Source of the DNA: Fennellomyces sp. T-0311
Lineage: Eukaryota; Mucoromycota; Mucoromycetes; Mucorales; Lichtheimiaceae
Direction: 5' to 3'
Length of the DNA: 64,000 nt
NCBI GenBank assembly: GCA_025266875.1
Contig: JALLLT010000004.1
Coordinates: forward strand, 1,240,001-1,304,000
Below, piece by piece: positions 1 through 14,625 of the stretch; positions within the stretch are counted from its first letter, which is position 1; every line of letters begins with the position of its first letter. Under the pieces are notes generated by a model that had not been told where the DNA came from, ran no database searches, and saw only the letters and a program-made list of their open reading frames with translations. The position numbers and the translations under genes are program-made.

Positions 1-1113
1 AAACAATGAAAAGGTTTAGAACACATTAAATTTGCACGGTGAATAACATACCTTTCATAAAAGAAGCCACCCGTTTGATCCAGATAATTGAAGAATTTGA
101 GGTAATCGTTGGATCGCCACAAGTCCAGCGAGGCGATTTCAAAGTTGGTCCAAAAGTGACACAGGTTGTACGACTGGCCGTTGTCATCGGTGATGAATCG
201 ATACAACGAATCTTTCTTGATAGGCAGATGTTTGATGACTTCAGGACGATCGCGTTCAAAGTTCAAAACGGTTTCCCAAAGCGATGGGACGGTTGCACCA
301 AATTCACGGAACGCAATATTGAAACCTAGCAACGCGAATTACGCTCTTGCGGTTGCCATAGCAGCACCCAAACAACTTACCATATTTCTTGCCATTGTTT
401 CGCATGAATTTGAAGACATCGTAATCAAGATCACAATGATAATCCACATCAGGTTCCAGACGCCAGTAGTAGTCAAATTCATCGAGCAAAGGGTGCCGAA
501 AAAAGAACCCGCTTTGGAATCTAACAGAGCGGCTGAGTATCATTACCGTACATAATTTTACCAAATCAATAAGGGTTTACCGGCACATGTGTCGATAGCT
601 CTCGCTTTCTGCATAAGGAATACCCAATTTGGCCATTTCTGCTCTGTTCTTGGCAGCCACGTCTTGATCGATAAATGGCGGATAGCCCCACATTTGGTCA
701 TCGACTTTACCATAACGGGTCTCCGCGGGAGTCAATGCGGACGTGGTGTCGACGAACTCTTGGGTAAAGTAATCGTCGTTGAGGAAAATGTACGGGTATT
801 GATACTTTTGGTTGAATCGCTTTTCAATTTGCTGAATTGTCGAGGCAATGCCGCCCAGTTCACTGTTGCGAACCAGAATCACAAAGCATGCTCGGACGGG
901 ATCATCTGGCGATGTAACTGCGGTCGGTGGGGTAGGTTCGGCGGTGGGGTTTTCCAACCCTTTATCTTGATTGAGCGACACGAAGTTGCTGATTGGCAAG
1001 AAAAACAAAAGCGAGACAGTAAGGAGACATAGAGAGACGACGAGTAAAAGCCTCTGAGGGCCTGGTACTCGCCAGTTCGCCATTGCGCGAGAAAGAAACG
1101 CTGGCACTGACAT
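1..1113 (-). CDS. GT15 alpha-1,2-mannosyltransferase (KRE2/MNT1 family), C-terminus cut by window edge
   Basis: This is a Golgi type II membrane enzyme that adds alpha-1,2-mannose from GDP-mannose to protein glycans. A short cytosolic tail precedes one hydrophobic anchor (LLLVVSLCLLTVSLLFFLPI). The catalytic domain follows with family hallmarks: ACFVILVRNSEL, FNQKYQYPYIFLNDDYF, SYRHMCR, then after an intron FQSGFFFRHPLLDEFDYYWR and the LEPDVDYHCDLDYDVFKFMR block around the metal-binding EPD. The next exon reads FITDDNGQSYNLCHFWTNFE and GGFFYERY, and the gene then runs off base 1. An intron lies at about 502-577 and another near 300-365. The start could be 1113, or 1083 (MANWRV), both placing the anchor near the N-terminus. 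Family assignment is firm; acceptor specificity (O- or N-glycans) cannot be told. Confidence 0.9.
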
Positions 1114-1229
1114 TAGGGGGGTGAAAAGACAAAATACGCAGTAATCCAATCAAATAACGGGGCCTTCTTTTTAAACCTCCTTCGGCTTAGACCTGGAATG
1201 TGTAACAAACAACACATCACTATATTTTT

Positions 1230-2581
1230 TCACAGTTCATCTCTCTCGCGCTCCTTCTTGACTATCTTGGATGTCTCCAGCTTGACCTTCTGGCCCTGCC
1301 ATCGCCCGAAATTGACCGGCACCATGCGCTTCTGCAGCTCGTACAGATAGTCGAGGTAGTAATGGTACTGATCCACTTCAATCATGTTCACGCATGCGTC
1401 CGCATTGTTGATATCACAGGCCGAAGCGATGGCGTTTTCCCAGAACGCGGCATCAAACGTCATGTCTTTCCTGCGTACGTCGGTTATATATTGGCACCAA
1501 ATGAGCAACAGGCGATCCTACTTACACGTTGTCATACGATGGATCGACGTACGCTGTGCGACATTAGCTTGAGTTGCCTGCGATGGACATATCACCAATT
1601 TACCTTCTAGACCCACGCCTCCTGATGTTTTACACAGGTGATGGAGTTGCTGATCGATGTCAGGTGCGTTTTGCACAGGAGAAGAGCGCCAGAATTTCTA
1701 CATCATAGTTAGCATGATCGAGGGCCTAGCAACGAACGGTTACCTCGGAGAAATAAGCGCTGTTATGGATACTCTTTCTGGAAGTTGTCAAGATGATCTT
1801 TGAACGGACGCCCACCACCTCGCCATCGCCTTCCCATTGAGCCATTTCTGGGTCATAGTTGACCAATTCACCCAACGAGCTCCATGGCCCGCCTTCTTTT
1901 TTGAACACGAATGGACACTGTATCCATCTCAGCCATCAAAGATCTCTATGAAAGTATCTGCTTACCTCGCCAGCTTCGTAGACATTCGTGCCTTCCGTTC
2001 GATCCGAGTGCACCTTGCATACTTGATCCCATGCCTCGTCGAATGCAGTGAACGTGATATCGTCGGCTAAATTGACATGGACCAGGATCACTTGTTCCAC
2101 TTGCACACGTGCATATTCAAGAATTTCATCTGCCATATCACGCAGTGACAGCTTTGAATCCGAGCATGCGACGATCGCGTTCCTGTATTTAAAGTGAGCC
2201 TTTATTTTTTGAAATGAGCATGCAAAAACCTACTTGGATGAGCACAGGTGTAGGTCGAGGAAACGGATACCTATTGAGAACGTTTAGCATATCACAGTGC
2301 CGGTGACCATGGTTGCCTTACCATCGCGCAGCATGTCTGTCAATGAACGATCTTGTCGAGCAGCATCATGCGCACCAAGCCAAAAAAAGTGGTTTACGGG
2401 AATGGTTCGGTATTCGGGAAAACCATTGCAAGGAAGAGGATCCGGTGGTAATGGTCTGACAGGTGCACTGTTTCCTCGATGAATAGGTTGCAAACAGTAG
2501 CAAAATACGGTGGACCTACGTCTGTCTGTCGGCAGCTGCCAGGCCCAGGCAGGTCAACAATATCCACGCGAATTTAACCAT
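1230..2581 (-). CDS. Secreted PLC-like phosphodiesterase (PI-PLC X-like fold), C-terminal RDEL
   Basis: This is a spliced gene of about six exons. Exon 1 begins at the ATG at 2581 and encodes a clear signal peptide (MVKFAWILLTCLGLAAAD). After splicing the chain reads TAPVRPLPPDPLPCNGFPEY, then FFWLGAHDAA, SLTDMLRDG and, across the next intron, GIRFLDLHLCSSN. This is the pattern of fungal PLC-like phosphodiesterases, with a catalytic-type His in GAHDAA and the DGIRFLDL strand. Later exons give EYARVQVEQVILVHVN, WSSLGELVNYDPEMAQWEG, KIILTTSRKS and a C-terminal domain ending KKERERDEL. The final RDEL resembles an ER-retrieval tetrapeptide, which is odd for a secreted enzyme. The substrate is unknown and catalysis is inferred only from the family. 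It could equally be a non-catalytic family member. Confidence 0.75.
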
Positions 2582-2908
2582 GAAAGGTAAGGAAAGGGGC
2601 CCCCTTCTGCACAGTTGGTGTCAAACCAGAAGCCCATACTCCGCAGCAGCTTGCGTGGATGGTAGGTCTGCCAACATATGCAGATTCCGCTGCTGCTCGT
2701 GCGGTAATAGAACGACAATTGATGGCTAATAATGAGTTGCAAAGAGTGCGGTCATGAGCTGACGTTACCATGTGCTCCCGATATTACGAAAAAGCAAGCG
2801 GCCCATTGTTTTATCATATTAGATCTCACTTCCCAAAATAGAAGCTGTTCGATTTTTTATGAAGGCAACTGCTGTGCTCGGAGTGAACAAGGCTCTTCTT
2901 TCCCTTAC

Positions 2909-5293
<2,385 letters not shown>

Positions 5294-5428
5294 TGTATGT
5301 GAGACTTATTTCTGATAGGTTGCCGGTGTAAGTTTTAATTAGGCTGGCTTTTTTGGTCGCATTTTAGAAAGCAAGTTTATTTTTTTTCGTCTTTTTTTTT
5401 AATAAACTTAAACACAGAAAAAGAAAGG

Positions 5429-8400
5429 CTAGTCGAGCTGCAGCACTTTGATGATGCCCTTGCTGTTGGCTGCCAGCATGATGTTACTTTCGCCTTTCCA
5501 GCACGTTGAGCTGACGAATCCAGACGGTAATGGCTCTTCTTCCGGGGTATATGGCTGGTCATAGAGTGCCACCGGGGTAGCAGGGAATCGGTATCGTGCG
5601 ATGGGCGTTCTGCAATCCTTGTGGTATGTGTAAAGCGAGTTGTCCTCACTGCCGCACGAGATCCAATCCTTGCTGACTGACAAGCCCACAAAGTTCTTTT
5701 CGTTGGTGTGGCCCTTGTAAGTCAGCTTGCAGTCGCCATTCATGTTCCAACGTCGAAGCGTGTTGTCCGTGGACCTGCGTTCATGATTTAGCCATTGGCA
5801 GATGCACGGGATGATGCAACTTACGCAGAAATGATTTGCTTATCGTCAAGCCAGCGGACATAGGAAACGGCTTTCTTATGACCATTGAAGGTTCGGAGGG
5901 GCTGGCCTGTGTAGCGTAGATCATAGCAGGTGACAGTGTGATCTATTAAACGCACCAGTCATTAAATAACCACGCCATGCGTTCGTTGGCTTATTCTTAC
6001 CAGCAGTGCCGACAGCCAAGAAGTTTGCCACGCTCGGTGCAAATTTGGCACAGCACACGTTGCCGTTGAACGGCAAGGTCATGACTGAATGAGAAGCAGA
6101 GGTGGACCAGATCTTGACGGTCGAGTCGTCGCCGCCCGATGCGAGATAAGTCGGATTAGCAGCGCACATATCAACGCTCCAAGTGCGACGTTCGTGCTCA
6201 TCAAAGGTACGGATCGCCTGGCCCTCATTCACGTCCCAAAGACGAATGGTTCCCTCGTAATCCGAGCTTGCAATATGGGATTTGACGTACATGTTCCACG
6301 AAAGGCAACTATCATTACAATCATCAGCTTTTGTGCGCAAACGTTTGCTGCCAAGCGCGTACCTAAGTTTTTGACCCACGCTAATGATTTTGACGGGGCA
6401 ATGGATCAGCTGGGAAGGCTGGAAGTGGCCAATGAAGCCTGAGCCACGCAAATCGCGCACACCGCGAGGCCATTCTTCATTGGCGGCGTCATTTTCAAGG
6501 GGTGAGGCTTGGGCTATCATGGACGTGTCAAAGATTTTGATTTCACGCGACACACCACCGATAGCAAAGAACTCGTCGTCGCGGTCAAACTCGATCGACG
6601 AAATGATGCTTGAAGATGTGCTGTCGTTGTGGAACATCGTGTCCAGTACACGGAACGATGAGTAACGCGTCGTCTCGTACAGCAGCGATGAGAACTTGTC
6701 GAGGTCGTAATGGAGAGGATGTTCGTCTGTGCATGCCTCTTTCAGGTACACCTCGTGCAGATCCTCGAATCGTTCGTATAGACGTTGGCGTTTGGCTTGG
6801 CTCACGTTGTCACCGGATAAAGCATCACCGAGACCAAGGGTTTCCTGGATCTTTCGCTTGTGTCCGGACCGTCGCAAAGAAGCGTCAGTCGGGGCAGTGG
6901 CGTTATCGATGCTGCTGCTCGATCCCTCACCGTTGGACAGCACGATCGCATCCGTCGACAATGGATTGGCATCACTATCGTTTTCATAGGTTTCCGGTCG
7001 CTTCCCCTTTGCTCGTGAAAGGTCGTTTTCGATCACTTTGATCTGCGACTCGAGCTCGTTAATCGTCTGTGACGTAAAGAGGATTAGCTTGTGCAAGAGT
7101 GTGCGCATGCGATTCACTTGCATTGCGATGCTTCTCCTTGAGCTTGGATAAAAATTCTTCGAGAAGCAGAGACTCGGCCATTTTGCGATCAACTTCTTCT
7201 TGCCGCTTTTTGTTGAAAGCGGGAAGCAGGAGAGCCAGGGCGTCTGTAAAAGACATCCATTGATGTGTTAATCACGACTGGATCTGCATCGGTCGCAGTT
7301 ACCTTTGTAGGGCATGTCCTTCAATAGAGTCTCCAGCATGGCCACGTTTTGCCGCTTGCTGTCACTGCGCACGGGACGAATCATACTCTGAGTGCCGCGC
7401 TGCTTGCCCTCGCGATACTGCTCCACCAGATCGGAGACTGTAGCGATCGAGTTTAGATTAGCAGAAGGCACGGATAAGGGGAAGCGATGACTTACATTGA
7501 TAGTTGGGCAGAATCTGCTGCTGAGTAAGGCGCGAACGACAGATTGGGCAGTCAGGTGACGTAGAAATGTATTGCGAAATGCAAGGATAGCTAAGAGCAC
7601 TCGTTAGTTTCTTTCAGCAGCAGCAGTAACGCGTTCGTGCTCACCAGAATGTATGGCCACACACCGTAACGGCGACCGAGTTCAACAGGTCGCGACAAAT
7701 GGGGCTATGACGTGACCATAAGAACCAAGGTTACACACACCTGCTCTTTTTCCACATACCATAGTAGCGGATCGGGATCCTCGTCTTCCGAGTGATCGAT
7801 TGGCGCTGCAGCTGCAGGAGCCTCATTGGCAGGAATCGTTGCTTCCTCCACAGCCTGGGACGATGAAGACGCCGTAGCCGTTGCGGTGCTTTGAGACGAA
7901 GGGTTCTCGACACAATCCGGGAAGCAATCCGTATTGGATCGGCTATTGTTGTTATTCTCAGAGTTCGATCTGCCCCAGATGCGCGCCAGGGAAGACGAAA
8001 AGCGACGCCAGCTCGATGGTTCAGAATGAGAAGATGCCGAGCTCGCGGGAGCATCTGTGTTGGAGAGAGAAGAGCCTTGTCGAGACATTGCAGACCAACG
8101 TAAAGGAGACCGCGATCGACTTCTGGTAATAAGAATACTGCTGTCTCGGGGAAGTCGGATCTCCGTTTGACTTCTTGCCAAGGTGCCACCGTATGATCTT
8201 CGCAAGGGCCGTTCACGACCAAGGGTAGGTACATTGCGGCGGGCAAGGTCACGTCGAGACACCGGTCCACCTTCAATAACACATTAGTCATTGTCAAAAA
8301 GAAAGTTAAAAAGCCCTTTTACCTCCTTCACTTTGCTGCCGTGTCAAAGTCCTTCCACGAGGGATCTCAACCAGCTGGGAGAGATCAAGACCGGAGCGGT

Positions 8401-8527
8401 GTCGTTGCAATGGAGCTACTTCGACATTGCGATGATAGGATAGTCGAGGATCAGCTAGTGACCTTCCAGGAGTCATGCCTTCCTCTCCGTACAAATCAGG
8501 AATGGGATTGGGGCGTCTGGGATCCAT
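5429..8527 (-). CDS. COP1: COP1-type E3 ubiquitin ligase (RING, coiled coil, WD40)
   Basis: The predicted protein is a RING E3 ligase that recruits substrates through a C-terminal WD40 propeller. The first exons, from the ATG at 8527 (MDPRRPNPIPDLYGEEG), encode a low-complexity Ser/Arg-rich leader. A donor at 7759 (GTATGT) and an acceptor at 7705 join LL to CPICRDLLNSVAVTVCGHTF, then CYPCISQYISTSPDCPICR, a complete C3HC4 RING. LTQQQILPNYQLNSIA and the following segments match the COP1 region after the RING. A helical stretch (KKRQEEVDRKMAESLLLEEF, MRTLLHKLILFTSQTINELE) supports the coiled coil. Seven WD repeats follow (SSDYEGTIRLWDV, LASGGDDSTVKIWS, ISASTDNTLRRWNM, SCGSEDNSLYTYHK), ending KGIIKVLQLD. 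COP1 is known from plants and animals and is absent from budding yeast. Substrates in a fungus are unknown. Confidence 0.92.
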
Positions 8528-9668
8528 ACTGGTTTAGGCAATTGTCAAAAGTGCAGTGAGATGGGGAATGACACAAAGCCCAATACGCGTTTCCAAGGTG
8601 TCAAAGAAGTAAAGAGAAAAAGAAAGGGAGGGAACAGGCCTGTTTACTTTGGGCTAAAGAGTGAGTTGACATACACACTTGATCACACGCGCAGCTCCTT
8701 TCCCTTCTTTTTTTTACGCAGTAGCCTGCCAGCACCCTCTCGCTCTTTTTTGCGATTGATCTTTTTACTCGTCCGGTTTGCCCTTCACTTCTTTACAGCA
8801 TTCCTATCGTTTTTTGGACTGATAAAAAGTAATGTTGACTGGTGGTTAGTAAAGCACATGATTATTTTTGGTTTGTCAAACAAACAGCAATGCGATTCGG
8901 AATCAATCCTGCGTTTCCAATCATCGAGTCAAGCCAGAACAGTTACACTTTCCACCCAATCTCTTAGCTTTGGTTGGATGCGAAAGTGTGATCAGTTTGA
9001 CATGCCACAATGGTGTATTGCTTAGTGATACAAGGATTCACAATGGAATGACACATGATTATATATCCTGGTACTGCTTTCGTGTAACAGAGTCTCTGCC
9101 TATGCTTACATTAACTACCTGACTTATACTGTGGCAATAGACGTCTGTAGATTCTATGCGTGTTTGTTAAATGCAAGGCTATCTCACCCCGTATCAATGC
9201 ACCAGTTCACTTTCTGTGCGACGGCCCTTTGACATATCTACCGCGCCTATTTATATACTTCTTGGTGTTGAATTGTATCAACCGTCTCGATCATCTGGAA
9301 TAACAGGAGCAGTAACAACAGTTCAACATAAATTTGGGTTACATTTCTGTATGTATACAACCTTGTACCTGATACACTGATTTGTGGAGACCGGCAAGCT
9401 GCACCCTTTCAAGCAAGGCATCTGTTGCAATTATCGTCCAGGCTTTCTGTCTGGTCCACGAACAAGCACGATACACTACGTCTCAGAGTGCCATGTCGGT
9501 GTACTAAATAAGTATGCCACACTAATAACCAGCGAACGTACGTTTGGTTCTGGCACAGAAAACCGTCGGGAATGGGAAAGTGACACCTCGAACTACTTAA
9601 ATAGTAATTTAAATACTATGGAGATAGATCTTTACACTGTGTATACCATAGGAAGCGTTCACGTAGCC
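8528..9668. other. Intergenic, no gene recognised
   Basis: This is the COP1 upstream region. A T/C-rich stretch lies at about 8695-8830. Short open frames are present, but none has recognisable composition or motifs. No RNA gene was seen. Confidence 0.5.
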
Positions 9669-10287
9669 TCACAAATAAGCCTCGCCCCGCCTCAGCGCGA
9701 TCATGAGGATTACAGTGGACATGGAGGTTACTACGAGGGATACAAAGACAGCGGAAATGACATGAATTATAAAATACGATTGACATGAGAACACGTGAAT
9801 ACTTTTGTGTTCAAAAGAATTAAACGTTTGCTTACATACTGTCAGCTGGTTCCCGTATCTTTTGCTCAAGAGCACCCGACAAATGGGGATTTTTTTGTAG
9901 AGTATCCTCAAGAGGATTCGGTACATGGTGCACTTACCCAAATATTACTGAGGGCGCATTAAATAGTTCCAATCTAGTTATTGGTGTACCTCCAAGATCG
10001 CCGAGCAACTCCCTCTCAATCGCTTGTCGAACACAAGTTACATTTTCCTCGTCGTCACTTTTATTCCACATAGATTTCCCAACTGGTATGATTCTGTCGC
10101 TATCGGTGCCATTTTCATGTGCTTTTACCATTGCTTCTGGCACACTTGCACTTTGTAACTAAGCGTCAACAAAGCAAAGTTTGTGCGCGCATACAAATTT
10201 CTTTCCTCTTTATATACTCGTACCAGAAGCTATAAGGAGCATAATCCTTGACAACATCAGCGATAAGCTCTGACAGTAAGTCTCCAT
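9669..10287 (-). CDS. Candidate small secreted or membrane protein (hypothetical)
   Basis: This gene is not recognised. Three or four exons can be joined. The ATG at 10287 gives a hydrophobic leader (METYCQSLSLMLSRIMLLIA). A donor near 10222 (GTACGAG) joins to an acceptor near 10139, giving SEAMVKAHENGTDSDRIIPV, then NKSDDEENVTCVRQAIE and ERELLGDLGGTPITRLELFN. A strong donor (GTAAGT) follows SVIFG. The last exon has one clear membrane span, SYFIIHVISAVFVSLVVTSM, and ends RRGEAYL. NGT and NVT are possible N-glycosylation sites. The layout is therefore leader, short soluble segment, one C-terminal span. An extra small exon in the last intron is possible. The gene model is an inference with no homology behind it; a decayed gene is the alternative. 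Confidence 0.4.
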
Positions 10288-11130
10288 GCCAAAGATGGTT
10301 GAATGCAGAAAGTGTAGGTTATTGTTTTCTTTTCATTTGTTGCTATTATTATCGCTCGTTGAAGTAGAATTTTTGTTTGTCGATCTCTGGGATTTGATTG
10401 GATTGTTTCCTGTTACATAGACGTTGGTCGTTTGGTTTCGAGAAGCATCCCCCTTGATTCATGCTAGTACCCGTCATAGGAAGAAGAAGATCGAGCGAAA
10501 AAAAATCCCCAGTTTGTGCCTTTGGTCATTTATGCGATTTCGAGAAAAGTTGATGGATAAAATTAGTATCGTCGATAAGGCTTATTATTTTTGCAGAAAA
10601 AGCTACTTTGCAAGATACAATGACAGCATAAAGTATAAGGCTAAGAAATCACTGTTATGAAGCAGGAAGGAAACACTTTCGTATGTCATAGTAGAGCGGA
10701 CAAGCAAAATGCAAGGTTTTAAATTAAAATGTTTACGCTTTGTCATATCTGTTTTTAACCATTAAACTGGTTATCCATGTAACAATAAGAAGCCCTATAT
10801 TCGTATTAGGAGCTCAAATGAGCCTAACTGATAACAGAAAAAAAAAGAGATAACAGTATTACGCTCCTATTTTTTCTCTGGTAAATAATAAGTCGGTTTT
10901 TCATGCCTTTAGGATTCGATGATAGTAAAATTTGATATCGAACCATCCAACATCCACACTCGCGGCTCGCGGGAGAAAACGACTGTCCGATTTTTTTTTT
11001 TTACTTTTTCTCTACTGATGGCACAAAAAGAAAATGTAATTGGAACTCTACTAAAAAGCCTTCTTTTCAACGCTGAATGTATATTTTCTTTTCTTTAAAA
11101 ACTACATCATCAAACACTTGAAAAAATCAT
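10288..11130. other. Intergenic, AT-rich
   Basis: This is upstream sequence of the Prm10-like gene, AT-rich with several A or T runs (for example 10839-10846 and 10991-11001). No gene or RNA was recognised. Confidence 0.5.
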
Positions 11131-13049
11131 ATGCGTCGTAGGCTATCTCGAAACGAAATGTCCAATACTGCAACCTTATCATCCGAACAAGACCGACTCA
11201 ACCACGAATTCAGAGGAGGGCGGTCCATGAGTAGCGACACGATTGTTGCTAATGGTCCGGCCAAAGAAGAATCGGACACCATGGTCGAAACGCCTACTAC
11301 CATTGATACACCCACCGCAATGGTCAACGAAACGAGTATCAAAATTCCAAAACCATTCAACGATGTACCTCGATATGATAATGAAAAAAAGCGTAGCAAC
11401 GCTATTGCTGTTGTCGATGTCGTTGAAGCAAATAACTCGATTGCTTTGATGGGAAGCATACGAGACCCAGTCAAACAGCAAGATTCCAAACAAGTCGATG
11501 ATCTCGAGCCAAAACTGAAACGACGACACAAAAATGACGTACTAGTGGACGTACATAACGAAACAAGCTCATCATCGTCAAATCATGAACGACAATTTCA
11601 AACAAAAAAGGCCATCCTCTTAACACTTGGACAATGTCTTTTGCGATATGGTAGTCCATGTCATCGTGTGGTATGTTCTTCACCTAATTTCTTTTGTATA
11701 TTCCATGCAAAAACCTTTCCCGTTTGGATAACAAAGATAGAATCTCTTTTTTTCAAAGCCTCCTCTCACCACGTATTAGGAAGATACATTACGACACGCG
11801 GCTCACATGATGGAAATCGAGGCATCATTTTCTATCGTACCTGACCTTGTCCTTGTTTCCATGGCCAAACCGAAAGATCCTAAAAAGGAACCTGAAACGC
11901 TCACAATCAAGTCATCACAGAGTTTTGATACAGGAAAACTTGTACGAGTTGCAAGAACAATGAACTCACTTTACAAAGGTGATTCAAGTCTCGATGGATG
12001 TCTTACTTCGTTGAACGAAATTGTTGAATCACCGGCAACATGTGGTAATGGAGCATTATGCTTCTCATTTGCTGCAATCGGTTTTTCTGCAACAACTTGC
12101 ATGTTTGACGGCACATGGATTGATGCATGTTTGGCTGCAGCCTTGGGATTCGTCGTAGCCCTGCTTATGATTGCATCCATGAGCTTTCCCGTCTATGGTC
12201 CGGTTTTTGAAGTATCAGCATGCATTTTGGTGGGAATTTTTGGTAGAGTCCTGCACGATTATGTCTGCTTTTCCAAAGTCGCAGTGTCGTCAATCTTGAT
12301 TTTGTTGCCTGGATATGGGATGACCATGGCTGTGGTAAGTGTTATATATACAAACAGTTATTCTTACTAAGAAAATGATTCAGATGGAAATATCTGCGCA
12401 TCAAGTAACAACCGGTGCAATTCGATTAATTTATGCGGTCATCTATGCCTTTATGCTTGCCTATGGTTTACAAATCGGTAGCAGCGTATACCTGGCAATC
12501 AAACCAGACATTCCTGACGAGGGCTATTGCGGAGATCCGGTATCTCCATGGTTCTACCTTTTACTTTTTCCCATCATGAGCATATCTATTGGCATATCCT
12601 ATGGCTCGTCTCGGAACCAATGGGCAACACAAATTGCGTGTGCAGCAGTCGGATTTTGCGTCTTGTACTTTCTTGGCAAAGTCGTTACGGATGCACAAAT
12701 CCTCAGTACTATTGCAGCGTTTGCTATGGGTCTCTATGCCAATTTCTCACTCAAATTAACTGGAGATCCACCACTTGCGCCATTATGCGTTGGTATCACT
12801 TTGCTTGTTCCAGGCAGTATTGGTAACTGTTGAGTTCATGATTGCCATTTTTGTATATACTAATATGCAAAAAAAATACATATAGGTGTGAGAGATGCTT
12901 TTGCATTACTTCATCACAACGATTTAGGTCAAGGTCTTTACCCTATCCATATGCTTCGGATTGCACTCGGCATATCAGTCGGGCTCTATGCTTCGGCAAT
13001 GATCGTTTATCCTACGGGCAAATTACGCTCGTTGTACATTTCATTATAA
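11131..13049 (+). CDS. Prm10/ThrE-family multi-pass membrane protein (DUF1212)
   Basis: This is a putative amino-acid exporter-like membrane protein of the ThrE family, related to yeast Prm10. Exon 1 (ATG 11131) encodes a long hydrophilic Ser/Thr-rich leader and ends KKAILLTLGQCLLRYGSPCH-RV at the donor GTATGT. The acceptor before GAAGATACATTACG gives EDTLRHAAHMMEIEASFSIV, the conserved ThrE N-domain. The next segment contains ETLTIKSSQSFDTGKLVRVA. About ten hydrophobic segments follow, such as GALCFSFAAIGFSA, AALGFVVALLMIASMSF, SSILILLPGYGMTMAV, SPWFYLLLFPIMSISIG and LCVGITLLVPGSIGVRDAFA. The C-terminus is PTGKLRSLYISL. There are three introns. It is convergent with the alcohol dehydrogenase, only about 41 bp between stop codons. 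Substrate unknown. Confidence 0.9.
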
Positions 13050-13090
13050 AATTATTTTTTATTATTGTTATCAAGAAAGATAAATGGTGG

Positions 13091-14412
13091 TCAATGTTGA
13101 GGCATCAATACTGCTCTGTAGCGAACTGAGTTATTTTCGCTATCTTTGATTGCTTTCGTAATGCCCTCAGGCGTCTAATCAAGCAACATATTAAATGGAT
13201 GGGTTACGCTTTAATTTCAACATGCTTACCATAGGATATTCCACAATGGCAGGTTTGATACCGTGCCGTGCAGCAAACTCAAGCATTAGATCGACTATAT
13301 ATCGACCACCCAATATAGCACCCTTAAACACCTTTTGCGACTGCAAGAACGGAAGAATATTTGAGATTTGGATAGGTTTCTCTGGGATGCCAATCAAAAA
13401 GAAGGAACCATTTCTAGCATTTGAGGAGGGAATAAGATTTGAGCTTTATCAGCAACTCATTTTACTCATTACCTGTCTAGCAGCTCAATATAGGTATCCC
13501 ATTCAAGACTGACGCTAACCGTATCCAAAATTAAGTCGAATCGTGGTGCTTTTTCAATATACTCCGGAGTAAAATCTTTGGAAGCCATAAACTCATGTGC
13601 ACCAAATTTGAGACACTCTTCTTTTTTGGCCTAAAACACAAAGCTAATTAGTATTCGGATTGCCAAATGCTGATGATAAAAAAACGTGCAGGTGTATGGG
13701 AGATTGCTGTAACATGATATCCCCATGCACGAGCGAATTGCAAAGCCAAATGACCGAGACCTCCGATACCGACGACAGCAACGCGTCCGGTGGGTGGGAC
13801 ATTGGATTGATACAGTGCGCTAAATACTGTCAACCCAGCACACATCAATGGCGCAGCCTCTTGCGCAGTCAATCCCTTTGGAATACCATACACGAATCTT
13901 TTGGATGTTTGCTAATTTTTTAATGTTTGCTTTTATGGCGGAAAATGTCTAGATGAGAAACTTACTTGTCCTTGCAAACAACACCATGAGCAAAACCATT
14001 ATTGTTGCCTTCGGGGAACATGACACGATCTGGACACATGATATCCTGTCCCGAATTACATTGACGGCAATTCAAGCAGCAATCTCTTAAATACGAAAAG
14101 CTTGTACAGAAATGTATATGTGAACAAACAAGTCAAGTACTTCTCTACCGTTTTTGCTTACCCGACAAGATCACCTTTTTTAAATCTCTTGACGCTTGAT
14201 CCAACGTCCGCGACTTCTCCAACAGGCTCATGACCCAATATCATGTTTGGTTGGCCCATATAGAGTACATCTGTATGACATAAACCACATGCCAACATCT
14301 TGATATAGATCTCATCGTCTTTTAATGGCTGCGCTTGATAGGTGGTTTGCTTGAATTCACCAAGCTTGTCGGTTGTTTCGAATGCAGTAATAGTATATCC
14401 CTTTTTAGACAT
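13091..14412 (-). CDS. Zinc-dependent alcohol dehydrogenase (cinnamyl/ADH6-like MDR)
   Basis: This is a medium-chain NADP(H)-type alcohol dehydrogenase that interconverts aldehydes and alcohols. Start 14412 gives MSKKGYTITAFETTDKLGEF. The catalytic zinc site shows as CGLCHTDV and GHEPVGEV. The structural zinc cluster appears across an intron as RDCCLNCRQCNSGQDIMC. NGFAHGVVCKDKFVYGIPKG and APLMCAGLTVFSAL match ADH6/7 enzymes. The nucleotide-binding loop is VVGIGGLGHLALQFARAWG. Later exons give KFGAHEFMASKDFTPEY and FFLIGIPEKPIQISNILPFL. The last exon is only found if the donor GTAAGC after AIVEYPM is used; it encodes TPEGITKAIKDSENNSVRYR and ends LMPQH, restoring full family length (about 350 residues). 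The physiological substrate is unknown. Confidence 0.92.
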
Positions 14413-14625
14413 GGCAGTGATGATAAAAGGGAGATAGCTTTTTACATCAAGCTTACTGCTTTATATATACTTATTTTTTTGTTTGTTCCGATATCCGCGC
14501 TCTGTTTTACGAAGCAAACGTGAACAATTGCATCCAAAGCCGGCCGTTTAAGTTTGCATCCCATCCTATCCGTACGTTACTCGTTATTCATAGGTTAACA
14601 TTGAATTTATTGCAAGTTCGTGATA

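Noticed and set aside
8561..9025. A 154-codon open frame on the plus strand upstream of COP1
   Set aside because: Phe/Ser/Leu strings from a T/C-rich promoter-like stretch; no motif and no splice partner.
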